The position numbers and the translations under genes are program-made. Source: Cyanophora paradoxa (lineage: Eukaryota; Glaucocystophyceae; Cyanophorales; Cyanophoraceae). Taken from it: a stretch of DNA of 64,000 nt. Below are positions 34,034-45,547 of this stretch, in pieces. The stretch is from positions 372,001-436,000 of the forward strand of contig QPMI01000005.1 of the NCBI GenBank assembly GCA_004431415.1, given 5' to 3'. Every line of letters begins with the position of its first letter. Position 1 is the stretch's first letter. Under the pieces are notes generated by a model, which was not told the DNA's origin, made no database searches, and saw nothing but the letters and a program-made list of their open reading frames with translations.

Positions 34034-35393
34034 ATGATGCTCGCGCGTGTTGGTCTCAGGGGCCTCGCGGCCGTCCCGGCGAAGTCGGCGGCACCCGCGA
34101 TGGCGAAGCCGAAAATGATGGACGTGCTCCTGCTCGGCCAGCGGGCCCTTCGGGAGCCGGCCGTCGAGATCAACCCCGCGGAGATTAAGACATCGAAGAT
34201 CCAGGAGCTCGCGCGCAACCTCGTCCACACCATGGTTCGTACAGCGCGGCCGCCGCCCCTCCCCGCGGGCCAATGACGCTTCGCCGGAACCCACCCCGCA
34301 GAAAGAGCTGAACGAGAGCGTCCTGGCTGCCCCGCAAGTGAACAAGGGCATACGCATGTGCGTGCGATGCATCTCCCATCGCGTCACGCCCGCGGGGGCC
34401 GACGCGGCCGCAGGTTCGTCATGGAGAACGCCCCCGAGGACTACGACGAGGAGAAGGGCGGCGAGGTGGCCTCTGCGGGCGCGCGATGCGTCGGCCGGGC
34501 TGACGGGCGCGCCACGGCAGATCCCCACCGTGCTCGCCATCAACCCGCAGATCAAGACTATCGACGAGGAGGACGCTGAGCTCGTGAGCGGCTGGCCCGC
34601 GCCTCCCGTCGTTCTTCGCTGAATCGCTGGCCTGCGCAGGGCTGGGAAACGTCCGCCAGCGCACCCGAGTGCGTCCCCGCGCCTCTCGAACCGGTTCCCG
34701 GTCTCACCGGCGCCTTCCCCGCAGCATCTGCGCCCTGGTCCCCCGCTCGAACAAGATCGAAGTCGAGTGCGCACCCTGACCGCCGCGCCCGCCCGTGTTC
34801 CGGTCCCCGACCAGGCGGCGTGTCCCCAGGTACACGGACCCGAGTGGCAAGGTCGTCAAGACAGAGCTGACCGGCGAGCCCGCGCGGTTGTTCCAGGTAC
34901 CCCTCTCGATGAATCCGGATCTTCTCGACGTGTCTCTGAATGGCGTACCCCCGCAGCACGCCGTGGACCAGCTGGACGGCGTCGGCTTCCTTGAGCGCGT
35001 CATGGACAACCGCCTCATCAGTGCGTACCCCGCCCGTCCCTCCTCCCCCCTCCCCCAGCTACCGGCTTACGAGTCCGTACCCCAGTCATGGCAGAGGAGC
35101 TCGAGGAGTTCGAGAACACTTGCGACGACATCCTCGGTGGGGTACGCCTTTCCCTCATCGTTCTCGGTCGCGCCGCGACGCCCCCTGCTCACTTTTCTCT
35201 GTTCGCAGGAGGACGAGGAGGGCGAGGACGTCAGCGCCCCCTACCCCCCGCCCACTCGCCCCCCCCCATCCCTGATCCCTGTACCCCCGCGCAGTTCGAC
35301 TTCGAGGAGGAGGAGGAGCCGGAGCCGCCGAAGAAGCAGCTGCCGGCGGCGGGCTCCAAGCCGGAGGGCAAGCCGAGCAAGTCCTCCCGCTGA
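34034..35393 (+). CDS. Peptide-deformylase-like protein, catalytic motifs lost
   Basis: Exons at 34034-34234, 34302-34357, 34414-34465, 34521-34583, 34640-34650, 34725-34766, 34830-34896, 34957-35020 and 35086 on join in phase. They give the deformylase order: an N-terminal VLLLGQRALREPAVEINP, VLAAPQVNKG, VLAINPQIKT, GWETICALVP, KIEVEYTDPSGK, then FQHAVDQLDGVGFLERV. Active enzymes have GxGxAAxQ, EGCLS and HExxH; here these are ESVLAAPQ, ETICALV and HAVDQ. The catalytic Glu and the second His ligand are absent. The first 30 residues are basic/Ala-rich, like an organelle transit peptide. An acidic then Lys-rich tail is added after the fold. It is probably not a working deformylase. It converges on Sec22, with the two stops about 200 bp apart. 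Confidence 0.85.
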
Positions 35394-35592
35394 GCTGAGG
35401 CGAGCACGAGTCCCCTTCCGCAGCTTCCCTTTCCCTGCCCTTCTCGCCCCCCGCCCTGCACTCTCCTCTGCTAGCAAATAGGACCAACGGCAGTTCACAC
35501 ACGTGCGCGTGGGGAGCGAGAAGGGGCGCGGGGTGGGACGGGCGCAGAGGCAGGGGAAGCAGGGATATGGCGCGGCGGGGGTTGAGAAAGGG

Positions 35593-36793
35593 CTACCGGA
35601 AGAAGCGGAAGTACAGAATGAGGATGCAAATGAGAACGATCACAGCGAGGGGCCCGTACGTGCGGATGAACAGCTGCGGGTCGAGCGCAAACCGTCAGGC
35701 CGGCGAACACGCGAAGAAGCGAGCGAGCGCGCGCGCGTGCTCGCCTGAGTGTTCATGTACTTCGCCTGCTTCGCGTACTTCTTCGCCTCGCCCGCCAGCA
35801 TGCTCGAGCGCTGCGAGACGGCTGCGGAGGATCGGAGGTTGGGGCGGATCAGCGCGCGCGGCGGGCCGGCGGAGGGCAGAAGAGCGCGGCGGGGGTACGC
35901 ACTGTCGAGCTTCTCGCCGCGCCCCAGCACCTCCTCGATGTTCTTCGTCATGATGCGGTGCACTGGGCGCGGCGGCGTTCGCGCAGGGGTACGGCAACGG
36001 GCGCGCGGCCGGCCCCCGGGGGCCCGCACCGTCGCGGAGCTCCTCGTTGAGTTTCTCGAGGTTGCGCTGCGAGCGCGAGTCCTGGTACAGCTTCTTCGAC
36101 TTCTGGATGAACTGCGGGGCACGTGATTACGCGAGCGAGGCGCGCGCGTAGGGGGCGAGGCGGCACGCCTTGTCGAACGAGATGAAGGCTGCGCGAGCGG
36201 GAGCCAAGGGGGTCGGCGCGGTGCGAGGCGCGCGCGGGGCGGTGCGGGCGGGCGGCGCGCTCACCGTACGGGCGCTGCGCGGCCTCGACCTGCTGCCCGT
36301 AGAGGCTGAAGAACTCCCGGCTGAGCTCCTCGAGGTAGGAGAAGGCGAGCTTCCGAGGGTAGACCTTGTCGGTCAGGACCAGGTACGCGACGCCGCCGTC
36401 GATGAGGTAGTGGAACGTGAACTGCCCCGCGTCGATGGTGCAGCGCGGGTCGCTGTAGTTCGACAGGCTCTTGAAGATCTGTGTCCGGGGCAGCGGTCAG
36501 GCCGCTCGGGTCGCCTCGTCCGCAACGAGCAGGGCCCTCGCACCTTCTTCGCCTGCGTCTTGTAGCTCTCCAGGTCGATCTGCACGCCCCTGTGAGCGCG
36601 GAGCGTTCGTTCGAAACGCGACGTGGCCGGCACTCGCCTTGCCCGCTTCCTTCTCGTCGTCCATGGACGCCGCCAGCGGGAGCGCGTCGCTCACGCGGCT
36701 AATGAGCGTGAGGATCTGCGTGTGGGAGCGTCTGAGCCGTGGGTCCGGTCGAACGCAGCGGGCCTGCGCGACGGTATTCTAGCGGACCGGCAT
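35593..36793 (-). CDS. SEC22: SNARE protein Sec22 (longin-type R-SNARE)
   Basis: Minus-strand exons give ILTLISRVSDALPLAASMDD at the N-terminus after a tiny first exon (ATG at 36,793). They continue with QIDLESYKTQAKK, SNYSDPRCTIDAGQFTFHYL, KVYPRKLAFSYLEELSREFF, then the SNARE helix (HRIMTKNIEEVLGRGEKLDS, SQRSSMLAGEAKKYAKQAKY). The C-terminal membrane anchor is GPLAVIVLICILILYFRFFR, ending at TAG 35,595-35,593. Sec22 is the R-SNARE of ER-Golgi transport: a longin domain, a SNARE motif with central Arg, and a tail anchor in the ER or vesicle membrane. All parts are present and the length is typical (about 215 residues). Introns are short and GT-AG. Confidence 0.92.
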
Positions 36794-37665
36794 TGGCTCT
36801 TGTTCCTGTTCTGCTGCTTCTGTCCGCTTAGCGTACGCTGAAGTTGCGGTCTACGATTGACAGGGTACGCGACTCGGCGAAGCTCAAAGCCGCGAGCCAC
36901 GAGGCCGGCGTGCGGCTTGTTGCCAAGCCGGCGTCGGCTTGGCGCCGGCGCCGGCGCCGGCGCCTCGAGCAGAGTCGACGTCGAGCTCGCGCCGGCGGCG
37001 TCAGCTGCCGGCCGGCCCCGGCGGCCCGGCCGGGTCAGATTCGAATGCGAGCTCGAATATTAATTCGAATTCGAATTCGAACGCTTGTGCTGAGTGCTAG
37101 CGCTTGCAAAAATTGCTCGCGCATCCAAACATGGGCCTTCTTTTAGATCTAGCTATAGATCATGTTGCTCTCTTGCTAGCTCAGCAGCTACGTATACAGA
37201 GCTAGAGCTGGATGAAACGAACAGTGACTCGTACGCGTGAGTCTAGATCTGTCAATTGTAATTGCAAGATTGAGTGTATCATACGTAAACTATCTGCAAA
37301 GATAAACAGTTTCTGGGCGTCGCGGCGCTTGAACTGATCATGAGTATATATAAATAATTTTTAAAGCTGCCAGACTGCGATCGAATTCGAAGTGAAATAA
37401 TTAATTGTACAAGCGGAAGAAGCTAAAACTTGTCGACAAAACTTGCTGCTGCAATGTATACAGCCGGAAGCGGAGATCTGAATTCGGAAGAGTCTCTAGC
37501 TATAGTCAGATCTCGCCAAGCTTAAGCTTAAGCTTCCAGGCTGCGAATTCAAAATAATTGTACAAACACATGTGTATACGTACACGTCCGACTATACATT
37601 ATAATATTATGGAATCCTTGAATACGTCTGAGCATATGTCGCGATATCGATCGTTTGCTTCATGA
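36794..37665. other. Intergenic palindrome-rich island, no gene seen
   Basis: It lies between the Sec22 start and the histidine kinase stop. It includes nested GCGCCGGCGCCGG-type repeats (36,940-36,965), overlapping TTCGAATTCGAATTCG (37,057-37,080) and AAGCTTAAGCTTAAGCTT (37,517-37,534). Confidence 0.65.
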
Positions 37666-40600
37666 TCACGCAACGACGCCGATGGCGATGTCAACGGCCT
37701 CGGAGGGCTGGTTCGGGTGCCGCGGCCCGTCTCTGTCCCTGTCGCCCGCCTGCAGCCGCGGCGGGCGGCGCGCAGCTGCAGGCGCCGGCGCCGCGCGGCC
37801 CCGCCCCACCGCGATCTCCTCGCCGCTGTGGCTGCGCCGGTGCCCGTCGGGGCGCAGCGTGGATCCGGGCGAGGGCCCCGGCGCGAGGACGAGCGACTGG
37901 GCCCGGCTGCGCGGGGCGGGCGGCGGGACCGGAGACCGAGCGCGGGAGGCGGGGGCCGGGCTCAAGCGGGGCTGCCCGCGGCCGGCGGCGGCTGCGGCGT
38001 GGCGGAGGGCGGCCGAGCGCTCGCGCGCCTCCTCGACCGTCGCCTCCAGCAGCGGCTTCCGCAGCGGCTGCACGGCGCGCAGGGGCAGGAAATTAAATCA
38101 AGGCGGAGAAAGACCGAAGTGCAAATTTAAAATACATCGAAAATTATATAAGCCGCTCCTCGAGGCAATCATATCATATTTAAAATTAATTTATTCCATT
38201 TATCAGCCTGGCAGGGGCCGCCTCGAGACCGAAATGAATTTACGCGGACCTTGGTGAGGTAGAGGTCCATGCCGGCGCGGAGGCAGAGGGCCTCGTCCTC
38301 CGTCGAGGCGTGCGCTGCGCGGACGGGGCCGGTCGAGATCGGCCCCAAGTAGATGCACACATCGATTATTTTTATTATTTTGTATCGGAGGGCACCGGTC
38401 AAGGCTGCGATGAGGGTGCGGGGGAGTCCCCTCGCAGTCTCCAGGCGGCGGATGCCCTGCGGAAATTAAAATGTAAAGCTCAGGTGATGCTTTGCTAATC
38501 ACAATTGGTAAACGTTCAACATAAATTCGCCCATGCCCGTCAGGGGAGCGAACCTCGGTCGCCTGGTAGCCGTCGCACACCGGCATGCTGCGCGCACGAG
38601 AGAGTGTGCCGATCACACGCCCGATTCAAATACAGGCCATCGTGAAATTTAAGAATTCGAAGAGGCGGGGTGGGGCGGGGCGGGGCGGGGCGGGGCGCGC
38701 CTGCAGTCCATGAGGACGAGGTCGAAGACGGGGTGCCCCGGAGGCGCCGCCCCCGCCTCCGCTGCAAACGCCTCCAGCGCCTGCCCCATGGGCCAGAATA
38801 TTAAGGAGAGGGCCGGGGCGGAGGAGGGGAGTTCGAAGGGGGGAGAGCGCGCCTGGGCCCCGTCGTGGACGACCCGCACGCTGTGCCCCTCCCGCTGCGC
38901 GCGAGCAGGTCACGGTCTGCTGCAGGAGATTCGAATTCGGATGCAGCTGGAAGTGAATCCAGATCGTGAAGGGGACCGGATTCAGGGCGGAAGCTCGCGG
39001 CGATTGGATGCAAGGGCGCACGCGTGTGCGGGATTTCGAAATTTCGCACCTTGAGCATGCCGAGGACGACGCGGGCGTTGACAAGATTGTCTTCCGCCAC
39101 CAGAATGGAGAGCGGCCCCGCCTCCTCCTCCTCCTCCTCCTCCTCCTCCCCCGCGTCCTCCTCGGTCTCCCTCGGGTCGGCCGGGGCGCCCGGGAGGACC
39201 CCCGCGCCCCCGTCGACGTCGGCGCCGCGCGCCGTCGACGTCGCGCCGGCCCCGGGGCCCTCGATCGCCATCGAGATGGCCGAGACCCGCCGCTCGCTCT
39301 GGCCCCGCGGCCGTCGCTCATGATCAGAGCGCGCGACGCGATGGAGGTCAAAGTCTAGAGCCGAGTGCGCACCAGGGCGATGCTGGGGAGGCGGCCCCGC
39401 GGGTGGAGGTGCGGGGAGGGGGCGCCGGGGGCGGGCCCGGTTGCGGCGAGCGAGTTGGAGCGGGTCTCGCCGCCCGAGCCCGAGGCCGAGGAGGGGCCCG
39501 TCACGCCCAGCATCCCCTCGATGCTCGACTGCGCCCCGGCCCCACGGTCAGAACGGACGGGCGCGGCCGCCTCGAGACATATGCATGGCCCGGCCCATGG
39601 CGCGCCTGCGACAAGACTGAGGAGCGGCGGTCGCTGCTCGTGCCGCCCCGGCCCGTGGGCACTATACACGCGAGGCTGTCTGTCAGGGGCAGAGGGCGGT
39701 GCAGCGCGCGATATATATCGATGGCGGCGTGAGCGGCGCGCGCGCCGACGACGAGGGGTATCGTGAAGAAGAAGGTCGACCCGCGCTGCGGCGCGCTCGA
39801 GACGCCGATGCGGCCCCCCATCCGCACGCAGATCTCCTGCGCGCGCGCCCCGTCGGATTAATATTAAAACCGCCCCGCCCCGGCCCGCGCCGAGCACTCT
39901 CATTTGCGCATGTACAATGAATATTAATATATTGATTTTGCGCTGGCACCTTGCTGATGGCGAGGCCGAGGCCGGTGCCGCCGGGGTCGGCGCCCTCGCC
40001 GGGCCCCCTCCGCACCCTGTAGAAGCGCGAGAAGAGCTGCCGCTGCGCCTCCTCCGCGATCCCCGCCCCTACAATTGCAAAATTCAAACAACAACATCCG
40101 CTCGGTTTGAACTCGGAGAATCCGAATTCAAGCGACGGGGCCCTCGTCAGCGCACCCTCGTCTGTGACGGCGAAGCGGACGTGGGGCGATCCGTCGGGCT
40201 CCCCCCTCTCCACCGACACCCGCACCTGCCGGCCCGGCCAAGAGAGCGCTCCATGTTCAGGCCAGGCCAAGAGACGGGCAGCCGGCGGGGCAGGGCGGGG
40301 GCGGGGGCGGGGGCGCCGGCCACGGCCCCGCGGCCGCGCGCACCGTGACGGTCCCCTTGTCGCTGTACTTGACGGCCTGCGCGAAATCCCGGGCGAAGAG
40401 GTGCCGGTTAGAAGAGGTGGGCGACAATTGGGTTTACGTCCGAAATAGACTCATAAGCTACAGGTGATATTCAGCGCGCGCTCGAGACGGCGCACGTTGC
40501 CGGCCAGGTTGAGGAGGACCTGTTAGAAATTAAATTCGTATTAGCTCGCAGAAAATCCAAATTAACATGCACATCCGGAAAAAGGTGAATACGAAAGAAG

Positions 40601-43600
40601 GGCGGGGACCTGGCGGACGCGGTCGGGGTCGGCGAGGACGATCGGGGGCACGCCCTCGCCGATCTCCACCCGGACGGCCATCCCCTTCCCGTCCGCCTGC
40701 GCGTGCCCGCCGCCGCCGCTGTCAGCTCAATTCAAATCGATGTGATACGGTATGATCATGATGTGGTGTGATTGCAGGGCGGGCCGGGGCGGGGCGGGCC
40801 TTGGGCTTGACGATGCGGACGGCGGAGGCGACGGCCTCGGCGACCGAGGTCGGCACGTACTGCAGCTCGATCAGCCCCGCCTCCACCTGCCCGACCCGAC
40901 CGAGAGGAGTTGGCCGGCGGTGCGACGAGGCGCGCGCGGGGGGAATGAATTCAAAGCTCGAGGCGCGCGCCTTCTGGATGTCGAGGACGTCGTTGACGAG
41001 CGCCAGGAGGTGCTCCCCCGACGAGAGCGCCTGCCCCGCACAATGAGTACTAGTAGTGGAAGCCTCGAGCTCGCCACACGACGTGGGGTCCCAAGCCATC
41101 GCGAAGGACGCGCGCGGCTTAGAAAAACGCTTCGAATTCTATAATTATATAAGCGCGAAACTATGATGCAGTCCGGGGCCGCAAAATTAAATCTTACGGG
41201 TTCTAGCTTCTAGTAGCGCGAAACTATGCCGCGATATTTGAAGTGTTCAGCGCCGCATGGGGGTCGCGATCGGGGCGCGCGCGCACCATCTCGACGTACT
41301 CGGCGGCCTCGGGCGGGAGCTCGCACTCGCGCGCCAGGTGCAGCATCCCCAGCACCCCGTTCAGCGGCGTCCGCACTGCGGAGGCAAGGGCCCCGGGTCA
41401 GTTTCCCCTCTTCGCAAAGGCCTGCCGCAGTGCGCCAGGACGGACTCTCGTGGCTCATCGTCTGGAGGAACTTGCGCGTCTCGTCCGCCCTGCGCGGCCG
41501 GTAACGCTAAGATAAGCTTAAGCTTGACGTCGGCCGGGATCCGGATCCTCGGGCCGGGGCTCTCTCGAACTCAATGAGGGGCGATTAAATATTCAGCTTC
41601 GAATTCGCGCGCACCGGACCTCCATCTCGAGCTTGGTCTTGCGCTCGGAGAGGACCGTCTTCAGCAGCGCCATCTCCGTCTCGCTCAGCTGCCGCGCAGA
41701 GCACAAATTAAATTAAAGCGAGCTCGAGACTCTCCTAGGCTCGGGCTAAGGAAGTTCAACATAGACATGAAAGAGGGCCGGGCGAGGGGACCTTCTGGAA
41801 CTGGAGGAAGCGGGAGCGGACGAGGCGGAGGAGGGAGCCGAAGGCGGAGAGCTCCGCGAGGCCCGTCCGGATCGCCGCCGACCGCCGCCCCTGCCGCCCC
41901 ATAACCGTAAGCCCCCCTCGAGCTCCCACCTCGATCTCTCTGGTCGTAACGTTATTTTCTATATTGTTCGGCGCGGCGCGCGCACCGCCGTGGAGTGGAC
42001 GCTCCAGTCCGACTCCTCCGACTGGAAGCTGCGGCGACCGCGAGCGGCGCCAGCTCGGATGGAGGCGGGGCGGGGCGGCGATCGCGAGCGGGAGGGGCCG
42101 GCTCGCCTGGAGGGCCGCTGCGCGCGCTCCTGGTCGCGGTCGGCGGCCGAGGGAGGCCTCGGGCCCGCCTCGGTCAGCGCCCCCGCCCGGAGCTGCAGCT
42201 CGACCTCGAGCGCCTCCGACGCCCGCTGGGCAAGCCCCGAGGGGCCTGCCGGCGCGCGGGCCGTCAGACGAAAACGAAGAAGTACGTCGGTGTCGCTCTT
42301 AAGAGCCAGGGCATGCGCAGGGCGGGGGTGGCCGGCACCGTTGCCGCCCGCGATTTCGGAGCGGGAGGGCCGCCGGCCGCCTTCGAGGTCGCGGGAGGCG
42401 CGGCGCGAGCCCGGGAGGAAGCGGCTCCAGCGGCGCCCGCGCTCGCGATCGCGCCGCGCCGGGCTCGGCGGGCCGTACCCCTCCGTGTCGGTCTCCGACT
42501 GGGACGAGCCGTGCCGCTCCGGCGCGAGGCGCATCGCCTCGTTCAGCTGCGGAAACGCCGTCGGGAAATGTTATTTAATGTGAGGTCGGGGACGCGGGAT
42601 CTCCTGGAGCGCTGGCGCCGGCGGGCGATCACCTTCTCGTCGATGCTGGGCGATCCGCTCGTCCGCAGCTCCGCCGAGACAGACTCCATCGTCTGCGGCC
42701 GCGCGCAGGGGCGCCCCCGAGTCAGCGGTGTCCGGATCCGCAGCATGTATATGCTCAGGACTGGGTTTTTAAATTCCTAAAAATATTGATCCGGGCCCCA
42801 GCACGGAAGGCGAGCCCTTGATCGAATGGCGAGGAAGAGGAGGAGAGGGGGGTAGGTTGGGGGGGGGAGGAGGGGGGGGGGGGGTAGGGAGGGGGCATGC
42901 GCACGCGGGCGAGCTGGAGCATGGAGGCGCGGAGCTTGGCGAGCGGGCGCGTGATGAGGTAGCCCGCTAGCGCCGACACCCCGATGCTCGCCACCAGCCT
43001 GTGTGTCCAAGCGCGGCGCCGACGTCATGGTCAGAGCAATTTTAGTCTGAAGCTGGCGGGCCCCTCGGATTGAACGAAGGCCGAATTCGAATTCTTCTGG
43101 CTGTATTGACGGCTGGGGCTGGGGCTGGGGCGGGGGTGGGCGGGGGGGGGGGGGGGGGGGGGGGGAGGGGGGCGGGGCGGAGGGGGGGGGGGGGGGCAGG
43201 GGCCGGACCAGGCGGCGTTGGTGAGGGCGACGATGAGGGCGCTGCGGTAGAGGTCCGCCAGCACCTCGTCCCGCGGCACCGCCACGAGCACTGCCCGCCC
43301 CGCCCCGGCAGCTCAGGCGGGCGGTTCGGAGGGACAGGCTGAGGGGCGATCTCGAGCTCTCGCCCTGGACTGGAGACGCACGCACCGCGCCAGGGAGGCC
43401 GCTGCCGAGGCTGACGGGGGCGCAGGCGGCGAGGTACGTGTGCGCGCCGCTGCCGACGGTGCCCGAGGCGCGCGCCGCGCACCAGCCGCCGGCGGCCGCG
43501 GCGCGGTGCACGTCGCGCACGAGCGGCGAGGCGACCTCCCCCACGGTCAGCGGCCGGTCCAGGTCGGCCCCGGAGGCGGAGGCGTACGACCCCGCCGCCT

Positions 43601-45547
43601 CCGTCGAGCTCACCATGCGGCCTGCCGGGCGCCGGCGCGCCGCGCCGTGAGGCGTGAGGCGTGGATCAGATCTAGAGGCACGCGGGGTCCGACGGTCGCG
43701 CGCGCACCGTCATCGGTGGTGAGGAAGATGAGGGAGCCGGGCATGGGCAGGGCGGCCCGCAGGGTCCCCGAGAGCGAGGAGAGCACGATCGAGGCGCTCA
43801 CCCGCCCCGCCGGCGAGGCCCGCCCCGCGGGGCCGGCGGGCCGGCGGGATCCGGGCGAGTCGGGGGGAGCTGCGGCGCCGCCGCCGGCGCCTGCTGCCGG
43901 ACCTTGGCGCCGATGCTGCCCGCGGCCGGGGCGGGGCGTCGGGAGGGGGCGCGAGGGGCGGAGGGGGTAGCGGCGCGGGCTCACAGGAACATGAGACGGT
44001 CGAGGGGGTTGTGCTGCGCACGGCCGCCGGGGCGAGGCTGTGAGCTCGAGGGCCCCACGCACAAGCACAGAAAATCGCTCGAGGGCGGGAGGGGGAAGGA
44101 GGGAGGGCGGGCGGGGGGAGGGCGGGCGGGGGAGGAGGGGGGGGGAAGGGGGGGGCGGAATGGGGCCACCGTGTCTGAGACACTCCCGGGGAGGCGGGGG
44201 CGGACGATGATGTCGAGGAGCGCGGTCCGTCCCGGCGACTCCCGTATCCTCGCCAGGCGCTCCTCGTGAACGCCGGCGTCGGGGTACGCCCCTCCGAACT
44301 GGGCCGAACCTCAAAATCAGCGCCGCGGCGGCTCGAGCTCGAGCTCGCCGGGGGAAGCTCAAGCGCCACCCGCACCAGCAGCGCGGTCGGCTGGCCGTTC
44401 TCGTCCGCCGAGTAGACGTACAAGTGCGTCTCTGCGCGCGCGCGGCCCCGAGGCTCGCGATCAGAAGCCCGCGCCGATCGTGATCATGAGAGATCTAGAG
44501 ACCGAGGCGAGCACAAGCTTAAGGCTCCCGGCGGACCGTTGCCGAGGGTGGAGCGGCGGCCCGTGGGGCAGGAGCCCTCCGTCTCGAGCTCGGTCGCGAG
44601 GCAGCTCTGCCGGTGTGATCAGCCATGTTCATGGGCCAGGCCTAGGGGGGAGCGAGGGCAAGGCCTAGGGGAGAAGGGAGGAAGGAGGAAGCTTAAGGGC
44701 GGAGTGGGGGGAGGGGCAGGCCTAGGGGAGAGGGGGCGGGGGCGTGAAAAAAGAGGGTTAAGGGGGGGGTGCGATTGGGGGGGCAAGGGCCGGAAGCGTG
44801 GGGGCGGGGGGGGGGGGGGGGGGGGGCAAGGGCCGGACGGGGGAGGGGGACTGGAGGAGCTCGAGGGGAGGGCAGGGGCCGGGGCTTACGTAGGCAACCA
44901 AGACGGACCCCTCGAACTCAGTGGTGAGCGACTGAACCTGTCGAAAATATTATGAAACGTTCAGTTGAATTTACCGAATTCTAGCAGTGGCGTACGTGAG
45001 GGAAGGTCCTCAGGTGGTCGTGAAGGGACTGTAGGACGCCCCGCCAGTTTTCGGGGTGCGTGCGGCCCTGCAAGGTCGCAGCAGAGCGCGCGTGAGGGGC
45101 CGGGGCCGGGCCGGCCGCGGGCGGGGCGCGCTGGCGCGTGCGGGGCGGCACCGCCTCGAAGTCGGCGGCGGTGCGGGCGACGACGCCGACGGCGGCGGAG
45201 AGGTGCGCGGAGACGGCGGCGTCGGCGGCGGCGCCCGTCTCGCGGAGGAGCTGCCCCGCGAGGCGCTCCGCCGTGCTCACGCCGAACCACCACGTCACGC
45301 TCCACGAGAAGGCGACGGCCCCGCACACGCTCACCACGATGATCCCGATCAGCAGCGCCCCGATCGAGAGGCGCGGCTTCCGGCGAGACTTCCGCGATCG
45401 CGAGCGCCCGCCGCGCCCGCCATCGCTCTCCTGCGGGAGCCACCGGGCGGCTGCCGCGGCCGCCTCCGGATCGTCCGAGTCCGGATCCATCTCCCTCCGG
45501 CCGCGGCGCCCCGCCATGGTTTCTGGGCTGTCGAGCTTCGAATTCAT
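37666..45547 (-). CDS. Membrane hybrid histidine kinase with receiver domain
   Basis: Start ATG 45,547 (MNSKLDSPET); a basic cytosolic head precedes TM1 (IGALLIGIIVVSVCGAVAF). The extracytosolic sensor includes TALLDIIVRPRLPGSVSDT and SLIFLTTDDG. TM2 (SALIVALTNAAW; IGVSALAGYLITRPLAKL) leads to a HAMP-like segment. A Ser/Arg-rich insert follows (42,540-41,970). Then come HisKA (FLQTMSHEMRTPLNGVLGML; His codon 41,452-41,450), G-box-like HLLALVNDVLDIQKA, N-box VLLNLAGN with AVKYSDKGTVTV, VTDEGAGI, and GTGLGLAISK (about 39,970). The receiver has LSILVAEDN, phospho-acceptor Asp in FDLVLMDC (38,708-38,706), MPVCDGYQATE and Lys in MDLYLTK. Stop 37,668-37,666. It autophosphorylates His and passes phosphate to its own Asp; the ligand is unknown. 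All catalytic boxes look intact. Introns are AT-rich or carry poly(C). Confidence 0.85.
43142..43165. repeat. Poly(G) tract of about 24 bases
   Basis: Intronic in the histidine kinase (poly(C) on its sense strand), followed by more G-rich blocks to 43,198. Similar runs lie at 44,806-44,826 and 44,100-44,157 in the same gene. Confidence 0.9.

Noticed and set aside
36601-36640. GC-AG intron in Sec22 after EAGK
   Set aside because: Using the GT four bases further on keeps the phase (EAGKA-RGVQIDLE), so this is an ordinary GT-AG intron.
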